DNA of 51,814 bases, from contig NZ_JABXFD010000334.1 of NCBI RefSeq assembly GCF_013372625.1, forward strand, positions 1 to 51,814, written 5' to 3'. Position numbers and translations under genes: made by a program. Below the pieces are notes generated by a model that saw only the letters and a list, made by a program, of their open reading frames with translations, had not been told where the DNA came from and made no database searches. This document shows, in pieces, positions 17,029 through 24,364 of the stretch (position 1 is its first letter; each line of letters opens with the position of its first letter). The stretch comes from Actinomadura sp. BRA 177 (lineage in GTDB: Bacteria > Actinomycetota > Actinomycetes > Streptosporangiales > Streptosporangiaceae).

Positions 17029-17844
17029 TCAGGGCTTCTTCGCTACGCCGCACCACATGGGCAGCTGCCGGGTGGAGGAGACTCCGGGGCCGGGCCGCCA
17101 CGCGGGCAGTTGCACCACTCCGGGCTCCAGCATCTCCAGCCCGGCGAAGAAGCGCGAGACGCCGGCGTGGGTGCGGGGCGTGGCCTGTTCCTGCTGGGGC
17201 GCCCGCTCGTTGTAGCGCCGCATCGACTCGGCCACCTGGTCCGCCCCGATGTCGCTGGCCGGGTGCGAGACCACCAGGTGGCTGCCCGGTGCCAGCGCCG
17301 CCAGCAGCCGGGTGACGATGCCGTACGGGTCGTCGGCGTCCGAGATGTACTGCAGGACCGCCACCAGCATCAGCGCGACCGGCCGGCCCAGGTCCAGGAT
17401 CTCCCCGGCCTGCGCCAGGATGGCGTCCACATCGCGCAGGTCGGCGTCCAAGTAGCCGGTGGCCCCCTCCGGCGTGCTGGACAGCAGCGCGCGGGCGTGC
17501 GCGAGCACGACGGGGTCGTTGTCGACATAGACGATGCGGGACGCCGGCGCGGCCCGCTGCGCCACCTCGTGGGTGTTGTTGGCGGCCGGGATACCGGTGC
17601 CGATGTCGAGGAACTGGCCGATTCCCGCATCGGCCGCCAGGTAATGCACCGCCCGCCCGAGGAACGCCCGGTTGGCGCGGACCGCGAGCGGGATGTCGGG
17701 ATTGGCGGCGACGGCCAGTTCGGCCGCCTCGCGGTCGGCGGCGTAGTTGTCCTTGCCGCCCAGCCAGGCGTCGTAGACGCGGGCGGGATGCGCGGTCGAG
17801 GTATCGACGCCCGCCGGCGTGCCGTCCGTCCGATTCTCAGCCAC
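17029..17844 (-). CDS. SAM-dependent methyltransferase, DUF574 family
   Basis: A 271-residue protein on the minus strand, starting at GTG (17842-17844). It shows the family N-terminus HPARVYDAWLGGKDNYAADREAAE, the SAM motif FLDIGTGIPAANNTHEVAQ (about 77-95), VYVDNDPVVLAHARALL, and LMLVAVLQYISDADDP, and ends with WCGVAKKP. It is a relative of the protein at 5755, complete and in frame. It faces the sigma factor gene convergently with only 7 bases between the stop codons. Acceptor unknown. Confidence 0.9.
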   Translation of the reverse strand: MAENRTDGTPAGVDTSTAHPARVYDAWLGGKDNYAADREAAELAVAANPDIPLAVRANRAFLGRAVHYLAADAGIGQFLDIGTGIPAANNTHEVAQRAAPASRIVYVDNDPVVLAHARALLSSTPEGATGYLDADLRDVDAILAQAGEILDLGRPVALMLVAVLQYISDADDPYGIVTRLLAALAPGSHLVVSHPASDIGADQVAESMRRYNERAPQQEQATPRTHAGVSRFFAGLEMLEPGVVQLPAWRPGPGVSSTRQLPMWCGVAKKP

Positions 17845-18004
17845 CCTGCGTCCCCCTTCACGTCGGGGCCACAGCCTAGCCGCTGCGGGCGTTCATGATC
17901 CGCAACTTCGCAAATCGGCACTGCGGAGAGCCTGCGGCAGAAGGCGGACGGGCGAACGCTGCTGCCCGCGCCACCATCATTGCGCAACGTCGTAATATCG
18001 GACT
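17845..18004. other. Divergent intergenic region, 160 bases
   Basis: This spacer separates the minus-strand DUF574 gene from the plus-strand YrdC-like gene and must hold both promoters. It contains TAATAT at 17991-17996, a fair -10 sequence close to the 18005 start, and a TTGCGCAA palindrome just upstream. I see no -35 at the right distance, so no promoter is called. It is less GC-rich than its flanks. Confidence 0.3.
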
Positions 18005-18664
18005 ATGCCGATTCAGAGGCTGGACCAGGATGGAATTCGCGCGGCAACGCACGAACTCTCGGCTGGACGAGAGATCATCCTGCCGTTTCCTTCGCCGCTG
18101 CCCTATGTCGTCGCCGGTACCAGCGCGGACGGCGTCAACACCGCGAAAGGGCGGCCCGCGGAGCAGCCGACGGGAATGGCCATTGCCGATGCTGCGGACA
18201 TTCTGCCGTATATCGCACTCGATCCGGAAAGCTGGCAGTTCGCCGAATGGGCGTCCCGGGCCAGGAAGGTCAATGTGCTGGTCCCGGTGACGGACGCCGT
18301 GCCGGACTGGGTCCGGCCGACCGTGGTCGCCGGTCAGGCGGCCATCACCCTGGCCTGGCTTCCCGAACTGCGTCCCCTGCTGGACGGATTCCGGCATCTG
18401 TATCTCAGCAGTGCGAACCGGACCAAGCACGAGGTGGCCACCACGGCGCACGCGGCCGGCACCGAGTTCCCGAATCTGCTCGTCCTCGACGGCGACCGGC
18501 TGCGAGACGCGAGCACGAAGTCGGGATCCGCCGCGATCGTGCGCTTCGACCGGAAGTTGGCCGCCTCCGTGCATCGCAGCGGAATCCACATGGACGGATG
18601 GCCGGACGCGAGCAGCTTCCTCGCCGACCTGAAACGCGATTGGCAGGCATCCCGAGCATCCTGA
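18005..18664 (+). CDS. Divergent Sua5/YciO/YrdC-like protein
   Basis: A 219-residue protein from ATG 18005. Its layout follows YrdC: a basic KGRPAEQP motif (about 49-56) where YrdC proteins have the conserved K/R pair, a central region ending in RPTVVAG (about 104-110), GFRHLYLSSANRT (about 129-140) in place of TSAN.SG, and a final LDG/VRF strand pair. YrdC-fold proteins make threonylcarbamoyl-AMP for tRNA modification or act in carbamoyl transfer (HypF, TobZ). Similarity is limited and the usual G-rich loops are altered, so a housekeeping tRNA role is unlikely. Base composition is lower in GC than in neighbours, which suggests acquisition. Confidence 0.55.
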   Translation: MPIQRLDQDGIRAATHELSAGREIILPFPSPLPYVVAGTSADGVNTAKGRPAEQPTGMAIADAADILPYIALDPESWQFAEWASRARKVNVLVPVTDAVPDWVRPTVVAGQAAITLAWLPELRPLLDGFRHLYLSSANRTKHEVATTAHAAGTEFPNLLVLDGDRLRDASTKSGSAAIVRFDRKLAASVHRSGIHMDGWPDASSFLADLKRDWQASRAS

Positions 18665-18675
18665 CGCCCGTCAGG
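18660..18675. terminator. Small hairpin between convergent genes
   Basis: CCTGAC (18660-18665) and GTCAGG (18670-18675) pair over a 4-base loop and overlap both stop codons of the convergent genes ending at 18664 and 18671. It could act as a weak bidirectional terminator. Confidence 0.4.
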
Positions 18676-19711
18676 TGACCAGGGCGCGCACGGTCTCGAT
18701 GTCCTTGATGCGCTGGGCCCGGCCCTCCGCCAGCGGGGTCAGGTTGAGGGTGGTCGCGCCGCTTTCGCGCAGGGCGTCGAGGCGTTCGCGGACGTAGCCC
18801 AACGGGCCGATGAGGGACGTGCGGTCGACCAGCTCGTCCGGTACGGCGGCCGCCGCTTCGGCCTTGCGGCCGTCCAGGTAGAGCCGCTGGACGGTCTCGG
18901 CGGCCTCCTCGAACCCGTACCGGCAGGCGAGCTGGTTGTAGAAGTTCTTGCTGCGGGCGCCCATCCCGCCGACGTAGAGGGCGATCTGCGCGCGGACGTC
19001 CGCCTTGAGGCGGCCGACGTCCTCGCCGATGGCCAGGGACGCACCGACGACGACGTCAAGTTCGCCGAGGCCCGGGACCCTGCGGGCGCGTCCCTCGGCG
19101 AGCGGGGCGCCCCAGATCTCGTGCGCCTTCTCGGGGTAGTAGAACAGCGGCTCCCAGCCGTCGGCGATCTCCGCCGCCTGGGCCACGTTCCTGGGGCCGA
19201 GCGCGGCGAGCAGGATCGGGATGGAGTCGCGCACCGGGCGGTTGATGAGGTGCAGCGGCTTGCCCAGGCCGGTGCCCTGGCCGGCCGGCAGCGGGATGGT
19301 GAAGTGCGGGCCCCGGTGGGTCAGGTCCTCCCGGCGCCAGACCTTGCGGCAGATCTCGACGACCTCCCGGGTGCGCACGAGCGGCTCGCGGTACGGGACG
19401 CCGTGGAAGCCCTCCACCACCTGCGGGCCGGAGACGCCCAGGCCGAGCGTGAAGCGGCCCCTGGAGACGTGGTCGAGCCCGGCGGCGGTCATGGCGGTGA
19501 GGGTCGGGGTGCGCGAGTAGATCTGCATGATGCCCGAGGCGATCTCCAGCGTCGTCGTGCGCGCGGCGATGAACCCGAGCTGGCTCACCGCGTCGAAGCT
19601 GTAGGCCTCGGGGACGAACACGATCTGCAGCCCGGCCCGCTCGAAGTCGGGCAGGTCGTCGACCGCCTCCCAGAAACCTCCGGCGTACGACAGCGGCATT
19701 CCGATGCGCAT
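18671..19711 (-). CDS. LLM-class F420-dependent oxidoreductase, Rv3520c-like
   Basis: A 346-residue luciferase-like TIM-barrel protein with a good GAGGAGG site before its ATG at 19709-19711. Landmarks are MRIGMPLSYAGGFWEAV, LQIVFVPEAYSFDAVSQLGFIAARTTTLEIASGIMQIYSRTP (about 28-69), DHVSRGRFTLGLGVSGPQVVEGFHGVPY, and ILLAALGPRNVAQAAEIADGW. These match the subfamily of M. tuberculosis Rv3520c, a member of the KstR-region genes. It would use reduced or oxidised coenzyme F420. It is divergent from the thiolase gene, sharing an 83-base region that carries the island operator. Substrate unknown. Confidence 0.88.
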   Translation of the reverse strand: MRIGMPLSYAGGFWEAVDDLPDFERAGLQIVFVPEAYSFDAVSQLGFIAARTTTLEIASGIMQIYSRTPTLTAMTAAGLDHVSRGRFTLGLGVSGPQVVEGFHGVPYREPLVRTREVVEICRKVWRREDLTHRGPHFTIPLPAGQGTGLGKPLHLINRPVRDSIPILLAALGPRNVAQAAEIADGWEPLFYYPEKAHEIWGAPLAEGRARRVPGLGELDVVVGASLAIGEDVGRLKADVRAQIALYVGGMGARSKNFYNQLACRYGFEEAAETVQRLYLDGRKAEAAAAVPDELVDRTSLIGPLGYVRERLDALRESGATTLNLTPLAEGRAQRIKDIETVRALVT

Positions 19712-19730
19712 GGGGCCTCCTCTGTGACCG

Positions 19731-19759
19731 TTGACACGTCCTGCGCCGAAACTTAGTCT
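19731..19759 (+). promoter_or_regulatory. Promoter of the thiolase/acyl-CoA synthetase operon
   Basis: TTGACA (19731-19736), a 17-base spacer and TAGTCT (19754-19759) form a good vegetative-type promoter pointing at the thiolase gene. The predicted operator at 19759-19772 touches the -10 and covers the expected start point. Confidence 0.6.
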
Positions 19760-19772
19760 GATGCCGACGTCA
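19759..19772. promoter_or_regulatory. Island operator site A
   Basis: TGAT-GCCGAC-GTCA fits the shared word TGAC-nnyGAC-GTCA with one change in the left half-site. It is placed at the start point of the thiolase promoter and between two divergent genes, so it could control both. It is one of seven such sites at island promoters. Confidence 0.6.
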
Positions 19773-19794
19773 ACTTCAAAATTAGGAGCCGCCC

Positions 19795-20994
19795 ATGTCC
19801 AGGTCCGCGGTCATCGTCGACGCCGTCCGCACGCCGGGCGGTAAACGCAACGGGTCCCTGGGCGGATGGCATGCCGCCGACCTGGCCGGCACGGTCCTGC
19901 GGACGCTGGGGGAGCGGAACGACCTCGACCCCGCCCTCGTCGAGGACGTCATCATGGGATGCGTCGGCCAGGTCGGTGACCAGAGCGTCAACGTCGGGCG
20001 TTCCGCCGTGCTCGCCGCCGGCTGGCCCGAGGGCGTCCCGGCCACCACGATCGACCGGCAGTGCGGATCGAGCCAGCAGGCCGCGCACTTCGCCGCACAG
20101 GGCGTGATCGCCGGTGCGTACGACGTCGTCGTGGCGGCGGGCGTCGAGGTGATGACGCGCACGCCGATGGGCGCGTCCGGGGTCGGCGGCGAGCCGTTCG
20201 GCCCGCTCACCAAGGCCCGCTATGCCGACGTCGAGATTCACGGCACCAGGGGACTGATCCACCAGGGGCTGAGCGCCGAGCTCATCGCCGACCGCTGGGG
20301 ACTCACCCGCGCGGACCTGGACGCCTTCGGCCTGCGCAGCCAGCAGCTCGCCGCGGCGGCACGGGACGCCGGGCGCTTCGACCGCGAGATCGTCCCCGTC
20401 GAGGCCCGGACCTGGGATCCCGAGTCCAAGGACGTGACCCGCACGGGCACCGACCTCACCGCCGACGAGGGAATCCGCGCGTCGACGGCGGAGAAGCTGG
20501 CGACCCTCAAGCCCGCGTTCCTGCCGGACGGGAAGGTGACCGCCGCGAACAGCTCACAGATCACCGACGGCGCCTCGGCCGTGCTGATCATGTCCGAGGA
20601 GAAGGCTGCGCAGCTCGGCCTCACCCCGCGGGCCCGCTTCCACTCGTTCGCCGTGGTCGGCGACGACCCCATCGCCATGCTCACCGGGCCGATCCCCGCC
20701 ACCCGCAAGGTGCTGGAGCGTTCCGGACTCTCCGCCGGCGACATCGACATCGCCGAGGTCAACGAGGCGTTCGCGTCCGTCGTCCTGGCGTGGCAGAGGG
20801 AGACCGGCTTCGACATGGCGAAGGTGAACCCGAACGGCGGCGCGATCGCGCTCGGCCACGCGCTCGGCTCGTCCGGCACCCGGTTGATGGCGACGCTGCT
20901 GTGCGAGCTGGAGCGCACCGGCGGGCGCTACGGGCTGCAGACCATGTGCGAGGGCGGCGGCATGGCCAACGCGACCATCATCGAGCGGCTGTGA
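19795..20994 (+). CDS. Thiolase (acetyl-CoA C-acyltransferase)
   Basis: A 399-residue thiolase starting at ATG 19795 behind AGGAG. The nucleophile Cys is in TTIDRQCGSSQQAAHFAAQG (about residue 89), the second His in GGAIALGHALGSSGTRL (about 351), and the general-base Cys in QTMCEGGGMANATI (about 383), so the active site is complete. The N-terminal VDAVRTPGGKRNGSLGGWHAADL recalls the degradative thiolases FadA5 and FadA6 of actinobacterial steroid catabolism. It should cleave a 3-ketoacyl-CoA to a shorter acyl-CoA plus acetyl- or propionyl-CoA. A synthetase gene follows after 22 bases. Confidence 0.92.
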   Translation: MSRSAVIVDAVRTPGGKRNGSLGGWHAADLAGTVLRTLGERNDLDPALVEDVIMGCVGQVGDQSVNVGRSAVLAAGWPEGVPATTIDRQCGSSQQAAHFAAQGVIAGAYDVVVAAGVEVMTRTPMGASGVGGEPFGPLTKARYADVEIHGTRGLIHQGLSAELIADRWGLTRADLDAFGLRSQQLAAAARDAGRFDREIVPVEARTWDPESKDVTRTGTDLTADEGIRASTAEKLATLKPAFLPDGKVTAANSSQITDGASAVLIMSEEKAAQLGLTPRARFHSFAVVGDDPIAMLTGPIPATRKVLERSGLSAGDIDIAEVNEAFASVVLAWQRETGFDMAKVNPNGGAIALGHALGSSGTRLMATLLCELERTGGRYGLQTMCEGGGMANATIIERL

Positions 20995-21016
20995 GCAGGG
21001 AACCGCGAGGAGGCGA

Positions 21017-22579
21017 ATGATGGGCACCGCGCTCGGCCAGAGCATGCAGATCAGCCTGGGGGAGAGCATCGCGCTCACCGCGCGGAACTACCCCGACCGG
21101 GCGAGCTTCCTGTTCGCCGACGGCGGCGAGCACACCTTCGCGCAGACGAACGCCCGGGTGAACCGGCTGGTGTCGGCGCTCCGCTCCAACGGCATCGGCC
21201 GGGGCGACCGGCTGGCGATCTTCGCGCTGGACTCGCACCGCTTCGTGGAGATCGTCCTCGCGGCCACGAAGCTCGGCGCCGTCTACGTCCCGCTCAACTA
21301 CCGGCTCCGCAGACCGGAGGTGGACGTCCTCGTCGGGCGGGCGAAGCCGGCGGCCTTCTTCTACGACGTCCGGTACGCCGGACTGCTCGACGGGCTGGAC
21401 GAGCAGCACGGGATCAAGCTCATGCTCGCACTGGACGAACGTCCGGGGGAGGCGGTCTCCGAGTACGAGGACCTCCTCGCGACCGGGACCGAGGCCGAGC
21501 CGCCCGTCGTGGCGTCCGACGGCGACATCATCGGGCTCGCCTTCACCTCCGGCACGACCGGCCTGCCCAAGGGCGTGCTCCAGTCGCAGCGGATGATGAA
21601 GGCGATCGTCACCGAGCAGATCATCGAGTTCCGCATGCTGCCCGAGGAGGTCCGCTACACCGCGGCGCCGGCGTTCCACATCACCGGCATCTGCCAGCTC
21701 CTCGCGGGGGTCTCCTACGGGTTCACCTCGCTGGTCGTCCCGCAGTTCGACCCCCGGGTGACCCTCGACCACCTCGCCGCCGACAAGCTGACCGGCATCT
21801 TCATGGTGCCCACGATGATCAGCACCGTGCTGCAGCTCGACGGCGTCCACGACCACGACTACGAGCGGCTGCGGCTGATGTACTACGGCGCCGCCGCCAT
21901 GTCGCCGTCCCTCCTGCGCCGTGCCATGGACACCTTCAGATGCGACTTCCTCAACGCGTTCGGCGCCGGCACCGAGGCGGGGCTGCAGGCGCTGCTGGGG
22001 CCGGAGGACCACCGCCGGGCCCTGGACGGCAGGCCGGAACTGCTCGGTTCGATCGGCAAGCCGGCGTACGGGGTCGCGCTGCGGATCGTGGACGACGACC
22101 TGCGGGACGTGCCGCCCGGCGAGGTCGGCGAGATCGCCACCCGCAGCGACATGCAGTTCGACGGCTACCTCGACATGCCCGAGGAGACCGAGCGCGCCAC
22201 CCGCGGCGGCTGGTTCCGGGCCGGGGACATGGGATACGTCGACGACAGCGGCTACCTCTACCTGCACGGACGCAAGAAGGACATGATCGTGCGGGGCGGG
22301 GAGAACATCTACCCGATCGAGATCGAGTCCGTCCTCGCCGAGCATCCCGACGTCGTGCAGTGCGCCGCCGTCGGGGTCGCGGACGAGCACTGGAGCGAGA
22401 TCGTCCGGGCCTGGGTGCAGGTGCGCGAGGGCGCGCGGGTGACGGCGGAGGAACTCGCCGCGCACTGCGCCGAGCGGCTGGCCAAGTACAAGGTGCCCGC
22501 GGAGTTCCGGTTCGCCGGGGCCCTGCCCACCAACGCCAGCGGCAAGATCCTGAAGCGGGAGCTTCGCACCTGGGACTGA
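21017..22579 (+). CDS. AMP-dependent acyl-CoA synthetase (FadD-like), copy 1
   Basis: A 520-residue adenylating enzyme; ATG 21017 and 21020 are both possible starts behind GAGGAGG. The ATP motif is LAFTSGTTGLPKGVLQSQRMMKAI (about 173-196), A5 is YYGAAAMSPSLLRRAMD then FGAGTEAGLQ, A7 is GGWFRAGDMGYVDDSGYLYLHGR, A8 is KKDMIVRGGENIYPIEIESVL, and the catalytic Lys is in NASGKILKREL. It activates a carboxylic acid to acyl-AMP and then acyl-CoA. It is very close in sequence to copy 4 at 34402, including the VNRLVSALR and RGDRLA.FALDSHR segments. Transcribed with the thiolase. Confidence 0.93.
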   Translation: MMGTALGQSMQISLGESIALTARNYPDRASFLFADGGEHTFAQTNARVNRLVSALRSNGIGRGDRLAIFALDSHRFVEIVLAATKLGAVYVPLNYRLRRPEVDVLVGRAKPAAFFYDVRYAGLLDGLDEQHGIKLMLALDERPGEAVSEYEDLLATGTEAEPPVVASDGDIIGLAFTSGTTGLPKGVLQSQRMMKAIVTEQIIEFRMLPEEVRYTAAPAFHITGICQLLAGVSYGFTSLVVPQFDPRVTLDHLAADKLTGIFMVPTMISTVLQLDGVHDHDYERLRLMYYGAAAMSPSLLRRAMDTFRCDFLNAFGAGTEAGLQALLGPEDHRRALDGRPELLGSIGKPAYGVALRIVDDDLRDVPPGEVGEIATRSDMQFDGYLDMPEETERATRGGWFRAGDMGYVDDSGYLYLHGRKKDMIVRGGENIYPIEIESVLAEHPDVVQCAAVGVADEHWSEIVRAWVQVREGARVTAEELAAHCAERLAKYKVPAEFRFAGALPTNASGKILKRELRTWD

Positions 22580-22822
22580 AGGCCCCTTCGACCGGCCGCT
22601 CGCGCGGCGGCGCGGCCTCGCGTCCGCGCTGCGCAGCGGGCGTTCCGCACGACGAATGTGACCCTTGACACCCGCGGAAGGGGCGTGACATGGTCTCGAA
22701 TTATGACGGCGACGTCATATTCAGGCCGTTCCAGTACTGAGTTCAGGTGTCCGCCGGGCCCGGCCCGGCAGTAGCACGAGCGCCGCACGAGCGGCGGCCT
22801 CGCACAGGAGGAGGACCCGCAC
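22580..22822 (+). promoter_or_regulatory. Leader region of the first HpaB-like gene
   Basis: This 243-base spacer begins with GC-rich repeats that may end the upstream operon (GGCCGC at 22594 with GCGGCC at 22612). It then holds TTGACA (22665-22670), an 18-base spacer and CATGGT (22689-22694) as a likely promoter. The island operator B follows at 22704-22717, then a leader hairpin (GCCGGGC 22753-22759 with GCCCGGC 22763-22769) and an AGGAGGAGG ribosome site before ATG 22823. Confidence 0.5.
22704..22717. promoter_or_regulatory. Island operator site B
   Basis: TGAC-GGCGAC-GTCA is a perfect match to the shared word TGAC-nnyGAC-GTCA, and the inverted arms extend outwards to TATGAC and GTCATA. 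It lies about 10 bases downstream of the predicted -10, at the expected start point of the first HpaB-like gene. Confidence 0.65.
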
Positions 22823-24202
22823 ATGATGACGGGGCAGCAGTACAAGGACTCGCTCAAGGACGGCCGGAAGGTCTACTTCGAGGGGCGGCTTGTCGAGGAC
22901 TTCGCCACCGAGCCGGGGCTCGCGGTGCCGATGGAGGTGGCCGCGGAGGGGTACGACAAGTACCACTCCGCCGAGCCCGGCGCGCGGAACCCGGTCATCT
23001 CCGCGCCGGGCAGCGTGGACGAGCTGCGGAACAAGATTCCGGAGCTGCTGGAGATGGACCTGCTCCTCAACGTGACGTACCAGTCGATCATGACGCTGAT
23101 CGTCGCCGCCGCGCGGATGGAGTCGGCCGCGCCGGAGTACATCCCCCGCATCCACGCCTACATCAACCAGGCACTCGAAGATGACATCCGCATCACCGAG
23201 TGCATCACCGACTCCAAGGGCAACCGCAGCCAGGCGCCGGCCAAGCAGGACGACCCCGACGCCTACGTCCGCGTCGTCGAGCGCCGCCCCGACGGCGTCG
23301 TGGTGCGCGGCGCCAAGATGCACATCAGCGCCGCGGCGCTCGGCCACCACCTCATGGTCATGCCCACCAAGACCATGAAGCCCGGCGAGGAGGACTACGC
23401 GATCGCCTGCGCGATCCCCGTGAACGCGCCGGGCGTCCACATCACCAACACCACCTACCACCCCACCGGCCGCGACGCCCGGGACTTCCCGGTGAGCTCG
23501 AAGAGCAGCGTGCCGGACAGCATGTGCATCTTCGACGACGTCTTCGTCCCCAACGAGCACGTCTTCCTGGACGGCCAGGTCGAGCACGCGGCCGTCTTCG
23601 CCCACTCGCTGGGGCTCTGGGAGCGGCTCGGCGGCACGGCCTTCATGGTCGAGCAGGCCGACGAGCTGGTGGGCCTCGCCCAGCTGATCGCCGAGGCGAA
23701 CGGCACCCACCGGATCTCGCACGTCCGCGAGAAGATCGACGAGATGATCATCCACGCCACCCTGCTGCGGGCCGGCCTGGAGGCGGCGCTCATGCACGCC
23801 CACTCGACGCCCGAGGGGTACTTCTACCCCGACGACATGTACACCAACGTCACCAAGTACCAGGGTGCGACGCAGTTCGGGCACATGGTGCGCAACCTCC
23901 ACGACATCGCCGGCGGCGCGGTGCTGACGGCCCCCTCGATGTCGGACTTCGACAACGAGACGCTCCGCCCGTTCCTGGAGAAGTACATGTCGACCGGGGA
24001 CGAGGTCGCCGGCGAGTACCGCACCAAGCTCTTCCACGCCATCCGCGACACGACCGCCGACGCCTACGGCGGCTGGCACCTGGTGACCAACATCCAGTCC
24101 GGCGGCGGCCTGTTCGCGCAGCGGCTGGTCACCCGCAGGCACTACGACATGGAACGCGCCAAGCACCTCGCCTACAAGGCGGCGGGCCTGTCCGGCGGCT
24201 GA
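22823..24202 (+). CDS. HpaB/4-hydroxybutyryl-CoA dehydratase-family flavoprotein, copy 1
   Basis: A 459-residue protein of the fold shared by 4-hydroxyphenylacetate 3-monooxygenase (HpaB) and 4-hydroxybutyryl-CoA dehydratase (AbfD). TDSKGNRSQAPAKQDDPDAYVRVVERRPDGVVVRGAK (about 132-168) and DDVFVPNEHVFLDG align with AbfD. However, the AbfD Fe-S ligands are missing: the stretch equivalent to its CxxxC reads LLLNVTYQSIMT, and FAHSLGLWERLGG replaces the His/Cys region. It is therefore likely a flavin-only hydroxylase or dehydrogenase acting on an acyl-CoA or aromatic acid. No flavin reductase gene is in the window. It has its own operator-bearing promoter and a terminator, so it forms a single-gene unit. 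A paralogue is at 44809. Confidence 0.82.
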   Translation: MMTGQQYKDSLKDGRKVYFEGRLVEDFATEPGLAVPMEVAAEGYDKYHSAEPGARNPVISAPGSVDELRNKIPELLEMDLLLNVTYQSIMTLIVAAARMESAAPEYIPRIHAYINQALEDDIRITECITDSKGNRSQAPAKQDDPDAYVRVVERRPDGVVVRGAKMHISAAALGHHLMVMPTKTMKPGEEDYAIACAIPVNAPGVHITNTTYHPTGRDARDFPVSSKSSVPDSMCIFDDVFVPNEHVFLDGQVEHAAVFAHSLGLWERLGGTAFMVEQADELVGLAQLIAEANGTHRISHVREKIDEMIIHATLLRAGLEAALMHAHSTPEGYFYPDDMYTNVTKYQGATQFGHMVRNLHDIAGGAVLTAPSMSDFDNETLRPFLEKYMSTGDEVAGEYRTKLFHAIRDTTADAYGGWHLVTNIQSGGGLFAQRLVTRRHYDMERAKHLAYKAAGLSGG

Positions 24203-24211
24203 CCCGTCCCC

Positions 24212-24240
24212 GCTCCCGGAGCCGGCCGGGCTCCGGGAGC
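24212..24240 (+). terminator. Hairpin terminator after HpaB-like copy 1
   Basis: A perfect 12-bp stem (GCTCCCGGAGCC at 24212-24223 with GGCTCCGGGAGC at 24229-24240) closes on a 5-base loop, starting 9 bases after the stop codon. It separates the flavoprotein gene from the ABC importer genes. Confidence 0.75.
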
Positions 24241-24364
24241 ACCCTCCCCACCCACGATCGCGGACGCTCGCCCGAGGCGGGCGCGGCGGCGGCTCGCCGT
24301 GCCCGGACGCAGCGCGGCCCAACACAGGACGGACACGAACCATGGCGGATGCGAGGAGAAGCAG

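Noticed and set aside
19036-19052. Possible eighth island operator, CGAC-GACGAC-GTCA
   Set aside because: It lies inside the LLM oxidoreductase coding sequence and its left half-site is CGAC; GAC repeats are common in coding GC-rich DNA.
22665-22670. TTGACA before HpaB-like copy 1 as a certain promoter
   Set aside because: The only -10 candidates (CATGGT at 18 bases, ACATGG at 17) are weak, so it is listed only as part of the leader region.
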